NCBI GenBank assembly: GCA_026692905.1
Contig: JAPLNL010000030.1
Coordinates: 1 to 58,942 of the forward strand
Direction of reading: 5' to 3'
Origin: Planctomycetota bacterium
Lineage (GTDB): Bacteria > Planctomycetota > Planctomycetia > Pirellulales > Pirellulaceae
Length of the DNA stretch: 58,942 nt
The position numbers were made by a program, and so were the translations under genes. Every line of letters begins with the position of its first letter. Within the stretch, counting starts at the first letter, position 1. Below, piece by piece: positions 44,786-54,748 of the stretch. The notes beneath the pieces are model-generated. The model had not been told where the DNA came from. It did not search any database and was given only the letters and a program-made list of their open reading frames with translations.

Positions 44786-45058
44786 TCATGGCGTAGGGGA
44801 GTCCAATTGCTGCTTTAGCTTTGCCAATCCTCGCACCCAAAGTTTTTCGACGCTATCGACGGTTCGGTTCATGGCGGCAGCGACTTCGCTGAACGATAGT
44901 CCTTGGATGTTGCGAAGCAAGATAGCCATTCGATAATCCTCGGGGAGTTTTTCGAGAGCAGCGGCGAGTTCGAGCATCGTTTCGTTTTCCATTACAATTT
45001 GACTGGGCGAGTCGATTTTTGCGATCAAGCCCCGTACGCCTTCGGCTAACGGTTAAAC
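44786..45058 (-). pseudogene. Relic of a planctomycete ECF sigma factor (region 4 only)
   Basis: From a stop at about 45056 the frame reads LAEGVRGLIAKIDSPSQIVM, ELAAALEKLPEDYRMAILLR NIQGLSFSEVAAAMNRTVDS VEKLWVRGLAKLKQ. This is region 4 with its helix-turn-helix and the linker before it. Region 2, which binds core polymerase and the -10 box, is missing; an in-frame stop lies just upstream and no sigma motif is found beyond it. A TTG at 45028 could start an 80-residue peptide, so a small DNA-binding protein cannot be excluded. Confidence 0.7.
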
Positions 45059-45116
45059 GAAATACAACGGCAAGGCACGCAATACGTCCCATTCTAACAT
45101 TCGCCTTGACGAATGT

Positions 45117-45914
45117 TCAGATTATTCGGGAGTGAAAGTAACCAGACGCGTCCCGATCGACGCGGATTGCAGCATCAAAGAGGGAGGATATCGATTCTTC
45201 GCTGAGTGCGACGTGCGTTTGGGTGTCGAGAAAGACTTCGCCGGCTTTCAAAAGGATCGTTCGCTGGATGCTGGGCAGGATCTCTTCGAGGTGGTGTGTC
45301 ACCAACACGATTTGGGTCCCTGCGTCTGCAAGTTGATTCAAAATACGGAGCAAGTCTGCTCGAGCGCGGATGTCCAAGCCCGTGGTGGGCTCGTCTAGAA
45401 CAATGGCTTGAGGTTTCTGGACCATCGCTCGAGCGAGTAAGACACGACGTCGCTCTCCCGTCGACATATTCCCAATGGCCTTGGACGATTTGCTTTTCAC
45501 TTGAAACCATTCGAGAGCTTGTTCCGCGTCGGCCCGCATCGCGCTGGTGATGTCGCTGGGGTCAGGGTCGAGTTCCGCCGAGAAGAATCCCGTTAGCGCG
45601 GTATGAAGAGCGTTAAGGCGAGCAGAGCGACCGATGGTAAAGTGATGATCGATCTCGGAGCTTACAAATCCGAGGAGCCTGCGGAGTTCCCAAACGTTCC
45701 AATCTTCCTGTCCAAGAATCTTAATGGTTCCAGATTGCCCATCGATCACCGACGGGTAGAAAAACTTCATCAACAGTTTCAGCAGCGTTGACTTCCCGGA
45801 GCCGTTCGGACCAACAATAGCGACATGTTGTTTTTGGGGTATGTCCAGGTTGATGTGCTTTAAGATTCGTGTGTTGCCCCGTTCAACGCTCACGTCTTGG
45901 ATTTCGATGAGCAT
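45117..45914 (-). CDS. Stand-alone ABC transporter ATP-binding protein
   Basis: 265 residues from the ATG at 45914, where the family begins (MLIEIQDVSVERGNTRILKH). Walker A GPNGSGKST, signature MSTGERRR, Walker B AIVLDEP and switch VTHH are intact; the signature's LSGGQ is changed to MSTGE. No permease or binding-protein gene is next to it. The closest shape is the single-ATPase group near ModF/iron or zinc uptake ATPases, but the partner is not known. An upstream extension of 28 codons crosses the intergenic region and is less likely. Confidence 0.85.
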   Translation of the reverse strand: MLIEIQDVSVERGNTRILKHINLDIPQKQHVAIVGPNGSGKSTLLKLLMKFFYPSVIDGQSGTIKILGQEDWNVWELRRLLGFVSSEIDHHFTIGRSARLNALHTALTGFFSAELDPDPSDITSAMRADAEQALEWFQVKSKSSKAIGNMSTGERRRVLLARAMVQKPQAIVLDEPTTGLDIRARADLLRILNQLADAGTQIVLVTHHLEEILPSIQRTILLKAGEVFLDTQTHVALSEESISSLFDAAIRVDRDASGYFHSRII

Positions 45915-46011
45915 GCAGGGACGATTCCTTTGGCGATTGGCGGATAAAACAACTACCACGTAGTGCAGGCTGCCAGCCTGCGTGTTTTTGCAATTCACAT
46001 GCTAGCAGCCG

Positions 46012-46233
46012 ACCGCTCTAAACATGTTTCCAATCAGTTCACCTAAGCACTTCATTGCTCGGGAGGGTGAGGCCACCGCTGTAAACATGTGTCCAACAAG
46101 TTTACCTAAGCAATTCATTGCTCGGGAGGGTGAGGCTCCTGCCGAACCTTTGGACCGCTGGCTCGGCAGGAGCCTCGCCCTCCCGAAGGTTTTGACAGGG
46201 CTTGGCTTTGAAAAGATGTTTAAAGCAGTGGGC
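46012..46233. repeat. Family A element, copy 7, with duplicated left arm
   Basis: The left arm ACCGCTCTAAACATG ... GAGGGTGAGGCC begins at 46012 and again at 46075, a 63-base tandem duplication with several base differences. The central hairpin (46121-46190) and a diverged right arm AAGATGTTTAAAGCAGTGG follow. A separate GCAGGCTGCCAGCCTGC hairpin lies just before it (45966-45982). No gene is seen in this 350-base gap. Confidence 0.88.
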
Positions 46234-46264
46234 TAGCTGCCCGTGCTACGGGTATATCGCTCGC

Positions 46265-47077
46265 CTAGTTGAAGCCGAATTCGACGCATTCGTTGTCGCA
46301 AGTGGTCTCAGGAGACAAACTGAGTTCTGTGTTGGTGACGATACCCATCATGAAACGATTGGCAGCATCGAGCATGGTCGAATCGAGTTCGTTGGCTTCT
46401 GCGACACTATCGTCTTCTGAACGCAACTGCCAAAATCGGTAGCCCAATCCTGATTGATGGGAGATTCGGACAGCTCGCATAAGTTCGTCTTCGGAGCAGA
46501 GTGTGGAGCCTTGACGTTGTGCGAAGAGGACAGACAAGTCCCTCGCTTGTTTCCAATTGGAGAGCGATTGCGGTGCGCTTGGGTAGCAGCCGCTCAAGGA
46601 AACGACACCAGCGATTTGCCTCGCGTATTTCAACCCAATCCATTGGGCCATGGTTCCGCCAGCACCGAAGCCAGCGAGAAATACTTTGTTTGTGTTTACC
46701 GATAGGCTATCGGCGGCCGCTTGGACGCAGTCCCAAACGAGGTCTTCGGCAGCGGCGCAATCGGTCGCGGTACTCCCCCAACGGAAGAGTCGGCTATTCC
46801 CGCGGCATTTGACGTTCGCACGTGGTGCAATTGCGATGTAGTTTCGCGTGCTCATTGCGGCCATGACATTATCAAGCTCCAACTCGCAACTCGCGTCGCT
46901 ATGCAGCCAAACAATGAGTGGATAGTCGTAGCCTGGTTCGTAGTTCTCTGGGATGAAGAGTCGATGCGCGAAATCTAGATTGAAAGTGCTCTCATTAAGT
47001 GGTCTGCATCGAGATGCTGTGGAATAGGTAGTTTGGTTTGATCCCATCGATTCCAGGAGCATTGCGAGGCGACTCAT
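46265..47077 (-). CDS. Alpha/beta-hydrolase-fold protein lacking the nucleophile serine
   Basis: 270 residues without a clear signal peptide. The fold is that of carboxylesterases/phospholipases: HRLFIPENYEPGYDYPLIVW LHS, AIAPRANV, WDCVQAAADSLSVNTNKVFL AGFGAGGTMAQWIGLKYA. The nucleophile elbow reads G-F-G-A-G, with Gly138 where Ser is expected, and no catalytic His follows near the C-terminus. The protein is therefore probably not a hydrolase and may bind a ligand or partner. AGGA lies 9 bases before the ATG. Confidence 0.8.
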   Translation of the reverse strand: MSRLAMLLESMGSNQTTYSTASRCRPLNESTFNLDFAHRLFIPENYEPGYDYPLIVWLHSDASCELELDNVMAAMSTRNYIAIAPRANVKCRGNSRLFRWGSTATDCAAAEDLVWDCVQAAADSLSVNTNKVFLAGFGAGGTMAQWIGLKYARQIAGVVSLSGCYPSAPQSLSNWKQARDLSVLFAQRQGSTLCSEDELMRAVRISHQSGLGYRFWQLRSEDDSVAEANELDSTMLDAANRFMMGIVTNTELSLSPETTCDNECVEFGFN

Positions 47078-47253
47078 TCATGGATTCCTATTCAGCCGAA
47101 GTAGCGAGCATGGGACGAGATTTGGTTTGCCGAAAACAACGTGTATAGTGCACGTTGTATTGAGGATATCCGTGGTAAGTCAATGGCGCAAAAGAAAAGA
47201 AATCGGATGACCACAACGAATATGGAATGCTTTCATTTACATGAAGCAATAGC

Positions 47254-48282
<1,029 letters not shown>

Positions 48283-48337
48283 TCAAGTGGTTGCCAGGCT
48301 TGCTCAACGTGCAATGGCGAGGGGCGGAATGTAGGAT

Positions 48338-48411
48338 GGGACCATTGTCCCGTCCGTGCATACAATTGTCCGAGAGTATTCATAAGATGACTAGCTCGGG
48401 ACAATGGTCCC
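48338..48411. repeat. Family B element, copy 4
   Basis: GGGACCATTGTCCC (48338-48351) and GGGACAATGGTCCC (48398-48411) enclose 46 bases that begin CGTCCG, as in the 11763 array, but otherwise differ (GTGCATACAATTGTCCGAGA). Left flank GTAGGAT, right flank AAGCTACT. It lies between divergent mdh and yjbQ. Confidence 0.88.
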
Positions 48412-48480
48412 AAGCTACTGAGTGGGCAGTAGACTCTCGGAAAACATGGTTCCAGCTGAGCCCTTTTTGAAAGTTCAAAC

Positions 48481-48903
48481 ATGCATTGGTCCCAAAAGAC
48501 GATTCAATTGCCAAAGTACGGACGAGGTTGCCACTTGATCACGTCGCACGTACTAAAAGAGCTGGATATCATGCCATCCCTAAAGGTGGGGATTTTGCAC
48601 GTTTTTATTCAGCACACATCTGCTAGCCTCACCATCAACGAAAACGCAGCCCCCGATGTCCGTCAGGATTCGGAAACGGCCCTCAATCGTTTGGTACCCG
48701 AAGACCAGGACTTTATCCATACCATGGAGGGGGTCGACGATATGCCTACCCACGTCAATGCTTCGCTTTTTGGCTTCAGTTTGACCATTCCGATTTCTCA
48801 AGGAGCACGGGCTTTGGGCACCTGGCAGGGGATCTATTTGTGCGAGCATCGCAATCGGGCAGATCGACGGACCCTAGTGCTAATAATTATGGGAAATATT
48901 TAG
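48481..48903 (+). CDS. yjbQ: YjbQ family protein (UPF0047)
   Basis: 140 residues with the family signature HTSASLTINENAAPDV, HTMEGVDDMPTHVNASLFG and GTWQGIYLCEHR. YjbQ proteins have a weak thiamine-phosphate-synthase activity in vitro and their real function is unsettled. Start ATG at 48481, without a strong ribosome site. It is alone, divergent from mdh. Confidence 0.92.
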   Translation: MHWSQKTIQLPKYGRGCHLITSHVLKELDIMPSLKVGILHVFIQHTSASLTINENAAPDVRQDSETALNRLVPEDQDFIHTMEGVDDMPTHVNASLFGFSLTIPISQGARALGTWQGIYLCEHRNRADRRTLVLIIMGNI

Positions 48904-49178
48904 GAATCGGAGCGGAATGCCTTTTCCGTCGACAGACTCGCCAATCCGCCTTGACCCAGCCTTAACGGCCTACTTTCCAACCAATCCCCAGGCCCGCAGT
49001 ACTCAACCCTGCAATTGTGCTTTTTTTGTCGCGAATCTGAATGCCAAAACGGATGAATATTCGGTTAATTTCAGTTGAAGGAATTACGCGTTTCGATACT
49101 CTTAACGACTGAGATTGTCTTTTTGTACGTCTCAGCGCAGTTCTTTCGCAATATATTTTTCATAGGGTTCAGTTGGTT

Positions 49179-50333
49179 ATGAGCAAGAAGTTAGATGTTC
49201 GGCGAGGTTTCACCTTGGTGGAACTTCTCGTGGTTATTGCCATTATTGGTATTTTGGTTGGGCTTTTGCTTCCTGCTGTTCAAGCGGCACGCGAAGCGGC
49301 GAGGCGTATGCAATGTTCCAACAATGTAAAGCAGCTCGGACTTGCAACACTGAATTATGAGTCCGCGATGAGGAAGTTTCCTCCTGGAAGACTAGCTCCC
49401 GACTACTCGATCAATGGCGCAGTGCAAGCGAGTTACACGACCTATCCCAATACCTTGTCGCCAGGCTCCGCAACTGGCTTTCGATCGGTACACACGTTCA
49501 TCCTGCCGTACATGGAACAGTCAACCATCTACAATCTGATTGACTTCAGCGTTCCTACTGCGGTTCGGATGACAACGGGCGGTGGAGTTACTCCGATCAA
49601 TGCGAATTACAAAGCATACGCAAACGCAGCGGGTCTCTTTATTTGCCCGTCATGCCCCAACACTGGCGTGATCATTACCGAGAACAACTACCGTTATAAC
49701 TTCGGCGGTTCGACTCCGTTTGGTGGTGCCGAGTCCTCAACTCGAAATGATAATTACGGTGCGACCTCACCAGGTGGTTTCTCATGCAAAGGCAACGGCG
49801 CATTTACCATTGGAAACGGCTTGACCACAGGTGCTTTCACTGATGGTTTGTCCAACACAACTTTCTTCTCAGAGCGAACCAAGGGAAGCGGAAAGCCGCT
49901 AACCGCACTTCCTCCAATTGAGGACATGACGAACATGTTAAGCCGTCCTGCAGGCTTGGTTGATGCAGATACGATGTACGCCGCGTGTTTGGCACAAGCC
50001 CCAAACATCAACGGTGGATTTAATTTCAACTCGCATGGACGATGGCTACCTGGCTCTGACTTCTCCAACGGCTGGCCATTTGGATTTTACTCGGCCACGA
50101 TGTACAACCACGTTGCTCCTCCAAATTGGAAAGCGATCGACTGCGGTACTCGAAGCGCCATTCCTGACGCTCCAGGCGAACATGCAATCGTATCGGCTCG
50201 AAGCCTTCACACCGGCGGAGTCAATGCATCGATGGGGGACGGCTCCGTCCGATTTGTCAGCAATTCTATCGATCTAGTAACTTGGCGAGCCCAGGGCACT
50301 CGGGACGGTGGCGAAGTTTTCTCGAACGAGTAG
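49179..50333 (+). CDS. DUF1559 protein with prepilin-type N-terminal signal
   Basis: 384 residues. [40 protein letters not shown] is a class III prepilin leader followed by the planctomycete DUF1559 start. The rest ([60 protein letters not shown]) fits this family, which is found in dozens of copies per planctomycete genome. Cleavage after Gly and methylation are expected, and a pilus- or secretion-like role is likely. The ATG at 49179 is preferred to a TTG two codons earlier. A TPR lipoprotein follows 12 bases after the stop. Confidence 0.9.
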   Translation: MSKKLDVRRGFTLVELLVVIAIIGILVGLLLPAVQAAREAARRMQCSNNVKQLGLATLNYESAMRKFPPGRLAPDYSINGAVQASYTTYPNTLSPGSATGFRSVHTFILPYMEQSTIYNLIDFSVPTAVRMTTGGGVTPINANYKAYANAAGLFICPSCPNTGVIITENNYRYNFGGSTPFGGAESSTRNDNYGATSPGGFSCKGNGAFTIGNGLTTGAFTDGLSNTTFFSERTKGSGKPLTALPPIEDMTNMLSRPAGLVDADTMYAACLAQAPNINGGFNFNSHGRWLPGSDFSNGWPFGFYSATMYNHVAPPNWKAIDCGTRSAIPDAPGEHAIVSARSLHTGGVNASMGDGSVRFVSNSIDLVTWRAQGTRDGGEVFSNE

Positions 50334-50345
50334 TAATTTATCTTT

Positions 50346-50801
50346 ATGATCGCGAAAATCAAATTGCGTTACCGAGTCCCGTTTTCTGTGGACATGAGCT
50401 GTTTGCTGATGGCCTGTTGCCTAGCGACAGGTTGTGGCGGGAAAGTGCCCGAAAAGGACAACAGGACGGCGCAGGTTGCGTTTGATGATGCGGTCAAATT
50501 GGTTGAGACCGAAAGCTACTCTCAAGCTCTTCCGTTGCTTGAGAGTGCGATCGCAACAGGCGGTCTTTCCGCCGACCTTTATGCTGAGGCTCTTTTGCTT
50601 CGGTCACGCTGCCATGCCGATGCAGGGGCATTGGACAAAGCGGAAGTGGACTTGACGCTTTCGGAACGAGGATCGCCAAGCCCAGCAAAATTCCAGCTTG
50701 CAAAGGGAGCATTGCTTTCAAAACAAGGCAAAAAGGCCGAGGCCGACGCTGCATTCAAAGCAGCAAAGAAAATCGATCCAACCATCAAGCTGCCTAAATA
50801 G
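50346..50801 (+). CDS. Small lipoprotein with TPR-like helices
   Basis: 151 residues. An unusually long N-terminus ends in the lipobox LATGC. The mature part has two or three TPR-like pairs (QVAFDDAVKLVETESYSQAL PLLESAI, LYAEALLLRSRCHADAGALD KAEVDL, KGKKAEADAAFKAAKKIDP-like). It starts 12 bases after the DUF1559 gene, so the two are likely cotranscribed; DUF1559 genes are often followed by a small lipoprotein. Confidence 0.8.
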   Translation: MIAKIKLRYRVPFSVDMSCLLMACCLATGCGGKVPEKDNRTAQVAFDDAVKLVETESYSQALPLLESAIATGGLSADLYAEALLLRSRCHADAGALDKAEVDLTLSERGSPSPAKFQLAKGALLSKQGKKAEADAAFKAAKKIDPTIKLPK

Positions 50802-50890
50802 TTTTTGCCTTGCTTCTGCGGGCGAGATATTGCGTGACGTGACAAAATCAATCGCTGTGTTCCTTGTTCGCGTTTTTTTCTAAATTCAAA

Positions 50891-53080
50891 ATGATGCTCA
50901 CTTTCAAGAGTTGTTACGCCAAACAGGTTCTCCTTCTCGCTGGATTTTTGGCAACTTGCAGTAGCGATAGCATCGCTCAGCAACTCCTTGGCACCCGCTC
51001 TTCTTCTGATGTTCCTCCGACACAATTGGTCCGAATGCAAAACGATAACCCTTTCCTAATGCCGAGCAAGCTTGCTCTCCATGCACCTGATTTCGCCAAA
51101 ATCAAACACGAACATTATTTGCCTGCCTTCGAAGCTGGCATAGCTCAGCAATTGGCACAGACCAAGGAGATTGCCGAGCAAAAAGAACCGCCCACTTTTG
51201 CCAACACCTTGATCTCGCTTGAAAAATCAGGAGAAATCCTGGAACGCGTTCAAGCCGTCTTCTTCAACATGTCGACGGCTAACACCGACGAAAGCATTCA
51301 GGAAATCGAAGAGAAGATCGCGCCTCGATTGGCGTCTCACTCGGACGACATCTATCTCAACAAAAAGCTATTTGCGCGAGTTGAGACTCTTTGGAATCAA
51401 CGAACCACGCAAAGCTGGAACGAAGAACAACAACGTTTGCTTAAAGAGTACTACGAGAACTTCGTGCGAGCCGGCGCGAGACTTCATGATGCGCAACAAA
51501 CTCGTGTCCGCGCCATCAATGAAGAGCTCTCCTCACTCACAACACAATTCCAGCAAAACCTGCTCGCAATCACAAAGGAACGAGGAGTTGTTGTCGAGGA
51601 CGTGGCACAACTCGAAGGAATGTCCGCGGCAGACATTGCGGCAGCCAAGGAAGCGGCAACCGCCAAAGGTCACGAAGGAAAGTACCTCTTGGCGATTACG
51701 AATACGACTCGGCAGCCGGTGTTGCTATCGCTCCAGAATCGCGAACTACGAAAGCGTGTATGGCTTGCTTCTGCAAATCGTGGACTTGGCGAAGCAGGCG
51801 GCTTAGACAATCAAGGTCTGGTCCTTGCGATGGCTCGACTTCGAGCGGAACGGGCTAAGTTGCTCGGCTACGCTAGCCACGCTGCCTTTACGCTCGAGAA
51901 CCAAATGGCAGCCAACCCAGAGGCTGCATTCAAGATGCTTCGCGACCTAGCTCCCGGCGTTTTGGCAAAAGCCAAATTGGAAGCAGCGGATATACAACGG
52001 TTCATGAAAAAGGATGGTATCGATGGCGATTTAGAGCCATGGGACTGGGAATACTATTCCGAAAAGGTTCGAGCGGAGAAGTACCAAATTGACGAGAGTC
52101 TGGTGAAGCCGTATTTCGAAATGGAAAGTGTGCTTCAAAACGGTGTTTTCTATACCTATGGAAAGCTCTATGGGATTCAATTCAAAGAACGCAAAGATTT
52201 GCCGACCTATCATCCAACCGTCCGAGTCTTTGATGTCCTTGGGGCGGATGGAAAGCAAATTGGTTTGTTCTATGCTGACTACTTCCATCGCGATGCAAAG
52301 CAGGGTGGGGCATGGATGGATGGATTCATTGCTCAGTCTCGGCTGTTAAACCAGTTGCCTGTGGTAGTCAATGTGATGAATATTCCAATGCCTGCTGCCG
52401 GCGAACCAACCCTATTGAGTCTCGACGACGTGACAACCATGTTTCATGAATTGGGGCATGGAGTGCATGGATTGTTCTCTTCCGTCGAATATCCTGCGCT
52501 GTCTGGAACTTCGGTTCCGCGTGACTTTGTCGAGTTCCCGTCGACCTTCCACGAGGACTGGGCTATTCATCCCGAAGTATTGAATAACTACGCACGGCAC
52601 TTCAAAACGGGCGAGACCATTCCGAAAACTTTGTTGGACAAGAGCATCGCAGCCAATAAATTCAATAAAGGTTACGAGACCCTCGAATACCTTTCCGCAG
52701 CCCTACTGGATCTCGGTTGGCATTCCATCTCGACAGAAGAGGTACCAACGGATGTGGTCGCTTTTGAGAAGCAATTACTAAAGAGTTTCGGAATGGATTA
52801 CGCACCTGTTCCACCGCGGTATCGAACGGCGTATTTCGCGCACGTTTGGTCGGGCGGCTACTCCGCTGGCTATTACGCTTACCTGTGGAGCGAGGTTTTG
52901 GCCGCTGATGCTTTCGCTCACATGCGGAACCAAGGAGGACTGACGGAGAGCAATGGAGCCAAGTATCGCGATGCCATCCTGTCGCGCGGCGGCACTCGCG
53001 AAGTCATGCAGCAGTACAAAGATTATCGAGGCCAAGAGCCAACCGTCGAAGCATTGCTCGTCCGACGAGGACTCAAGTAA
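50891..53080 (+). CDS. M3 family zinc metallopeptidase, exported (peptidyl-dipeptidase/oligopeptidase type)
   Basis: 729 residues from the ATG at 50891 (a TTG nine codons earlier is possible). A signal peptide (VLLLAGFLATC, cleavage near SIAQ) precedes the helical M3 body. The zinc site is FHELGHG (His519, His523) with the third ligand Glu in VEFPSTFHEDW. It also has the family's late GYSAGYYAYLWSEVLAADAF. Dcp-like members cut dipeptides from the C-termini of short peptides. The export signal is less common, since Dcp and OpdA of E. coli are cytoplasmic. Confidence 0.92.
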   Translation: MMLTFKSCYAKQVLLLAGFLATCSSDSIAQQLLGTRSSSDVPPTQLVRMQNDNPFLMPSKLALHAPDFAKIKHEHYLPAFEAGIAQQLAQTKEIAEQKEPPTFANTLISLEKSGEILERVQAVFFNMSTANTDESIQEIEEKIAPRLASHSDDIYLNKKLFARVETLWNQRTTQSWNEEQQRLLKEYYENFVRAGARLHDAQQTRVRAINEELSSLTTQFQQNLLAITKERGVVVEDVAQLEGMSAADIAAAKEAATAKGHEGKYLLAITNTTRQPVLLSLQNRELRKRVWLASANRGLGEAGGLDNQGLVLAMARLRAERAKLLGYASHAAFTLENQMAANPEAAFKMLRDLAPGVLAKAKLEAADIQRFMKKDGIDGDLEPWDWEYYSEKVRAEKYQIDESLVKPYFEMESVLQNGVFYTYGKLYGIQFKERKDLPTYHPTVRVFDVLGADGKQIGLFYADYFHRDAKQGGAWMDGFIAQSRLLNQLPVVVNVMNIPMPAAGEPTLLSLDDVTTMFHELGHGVHGLFSSVEYPALSGTSVPRDFVEFPSTFHEDWAIHPEVLNNYARHFKTGETIPKTLLDKSIAANKFNKGYETLEYLSAALLDLGWHSISTEEVPTDVVAFEKQLLKSFGMDYAPVPPRYRTAYFAHVWSGGYSAGYYAYLWSEVLAADAFAHMRNQGGLTESNGAKYRDAILSRGGTREVMQQYKDYRGQEPTVEALLVRRGLK

Positions 53081-53224
53081 AGTAGCTGCATCCTTAACTA
53101 CCTCAATGACAACTGCTACGCAGTTATAGCCATTGCAAATCAAGCTCGACGACTTAAATCCACGTGGTATCTTATGGTTCTGTGAAGCCGTTTGTCGAAG
53201 CCTCAAACAGACCAAATATCGATC

Positions 53225-54313
53225 ATGATGAAGAAATTGTTATCGCCGTTTCAGCTTGGTGAAATCCAACTACGAAATCGAATTGCGATGGCTCCGCTCA
53301 CGCGAGCTAGGGCAGGTGTAGAACGTCTCCCCAATGCAATGATGGCGGAGTACTACGAGCAAAGAGCTTCAGCTGGCTTGGTCATCAGCGAAGCGACTGT
53401 TGTTTCCGAGCAAGGGATCGGATGGGAGCAATCGCCAGGCATTTACAACAATATCATGGCTCAGCGTTGGCGATGGATCACCGATGCGGTGCATCAAAAA
53501 GGTGGAGCTATCTACATGCAGCTATGGCATTGTGGTCGAGCTTCCCACAGCGACTTTCGGGCCGATCGAAGCTTGCCCGTTGCTCCATCCGCCATTGCCA
53601 TCCAAGGAGATAGCATTCATACACCGGAGGGCAAAAAGTCCTATGAAGTACCGCACGCGTTAGACGTTGACGAAATCGCAAAGATTGTCGAGGACTATCG
53701 ACTTGCTGCCAAGCGAGCGATGGATGCGGGCTTTGATGGCGTTGAGATTCACGGGGCGAATGGCTACTTGATCAATACGTTTCTTGAGTCCAAAACCAAC
53801 ATTAGAACCGACCAATACGGTGGCAGCATCGAAAATCGGTATCGCTTCCTCGGCGAAGTTGCCGATGCCGTGTTGAGTGTTTGGCCAGCGAATAAGGTGG
53901 CTGTCCGACTGTCGCCCAACGGTGTCTTCAATGATATGGGCTCCCAAGATTTTCGTGAGCAGTCGCTTTACGTAGCTAGCCAGTTGAACCGATATGGCTT
54001 GGCGTATTTGCATGTGATGGATGGGTTGGCCTTTGGCTTCCATCAGCTTGGTGAACCGATGACATTGCGAGAGTTCCGGCAAGTGTTTCACGGACCGTTG
54101 ATGGGCAACTGCGGTTATACCGAGGAGACGGCAGAAGCCGCTTTGCAAGCGGGGGATGCCGACCTGATTGCATTTGGCCGACCGTTTATCAGCAATCCAG
54201 ATCTTGTGGAAAGAATTGCAAAGGATTGGCCCCTTGCATCGACAGCGGAGGTTGCAGACTGGTACTCGCACGACGCCAAGGGCTACACCGACTTTCCAGC
54301 CTACCAAAAGTAA
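53225..54313 (+). CDS. Old Yellow Enzyme family alkene reductase (FMN)
   Basis: 362 residues from two adjacent ATGs at 53225/53228. Motifs: MAPLTRARA, LWHCGRASHSDF, the substrate-binding HGANGYL (His/Asn pair), TNIRTDQYGGSIENR, and GNCGYTEETAEAALQAGDAD LIAFGRPFI, the FMN phosphate loop. The family reduces activated alkenes, nitro-esters and xenobiotics with NAD(P)H. No regulator lies next to it. Confidence 0.93.
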   Translation: MMKKLLSPFQLGEIQLRNRIAMAPLTRARAGVERLPNAMMAEYYEQRASAGLVISEATVVSEQGIGWEQSPGIYNNIMAQRWRWITDAVHQKGGAIYMQLWHCGRASHSDFRADRSLPVAPSAIAIQGDSIHTPEGKKSYEVPHALDVDEIAKIVEDYRLAAKRAMDAGFDGVEIHGANGYLINTFLESKTNIRTDQYGGSIENRYRFLGEVADAVLSVWPANKVAVRLSPNGVFNDMGSQDFREQSLYVASQLNRYGLAYLHVMDGLAFGFHQLGEPMTLREFRQVFHGPLMGNCGYTEETAEAALQAGDADLIAFGRPFISNPDLVERIAKDWPLASTAEVADWYSHDAKGYTDFPAYQK

Positions 54314-54317
54314 TCAA

Positions 54318-54380
54318 GGGTGGGTAATCGACCCAGACGGAAACAAAGTAGAACTCTGGGAACCACCGACTGGTCAATAA
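54318..54380 (+). pseudogene. Relic of a VOC/glyoxalase-like protein (C-terminal strand)
   Basis: Right after the Old Yellow Enzyme stop, in another frame, the sequence reads GWVIDPDGNKVELWEPPTGQ and stops. This matches the last metal-binding strand of VOC-superfamily proteins (F-x-DPDGNxVELWEP-x). No upstream part of such a gene is visible; the preceding bases belong to the reductase. Confidence 0.6.
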
Positions 54381-54748
54381 GAGTGTCGCACGATTGTCCC
54401 AATCGTTGCTCGGGATATCATTCATGCAGGAATGTCATCCGAATCTACTCTGCGTTTCAATCCCTAACGCTTCGTCGATTGCGTTTATGCTTGTCGTTGT
54501 GAGCCACATGCTTTTGAAGAATTTTGCTAGAGCAAATACGATTTCTTTTCTCAGAAAAGACGATGTGTTTCGCCGTTTGCTATACTTGAAAAGCGTTTGT
54601 TCATTTAATCCCAACCCGAAGCGAGAGCGAGAGATTCCCTACCCCTCGCTCTCGCTATTGAAGTTACGCTATTTGTATTGAGGGCCGAAGGCTCGACACA
54701 TCCTTTGCCGGTGCCGTGAGGCACCGGATTGGCGTACAAGGTCCTACG
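54381..54748. other. Intergenic region with two strong hairpins
   Basis: AGCGAGAGCGAG (54620-54631) pairs with CTCGCTCTCGCT (54645-54656) around 13 bases, and CCGGTGCC/GGCACCGG form a tight hairpin at 54708-54727 directly upstream of the next gene. Neither has the run of T expected of an intrinsic terminator. No gene is recognised here. Confidence 0.7.

Noticed and set aside
54620-54656. Strong hairpin as an intrinsic terminator
   Set aside because: The stem is perfect, but the following bases (ATTGAAG) lack a T run.
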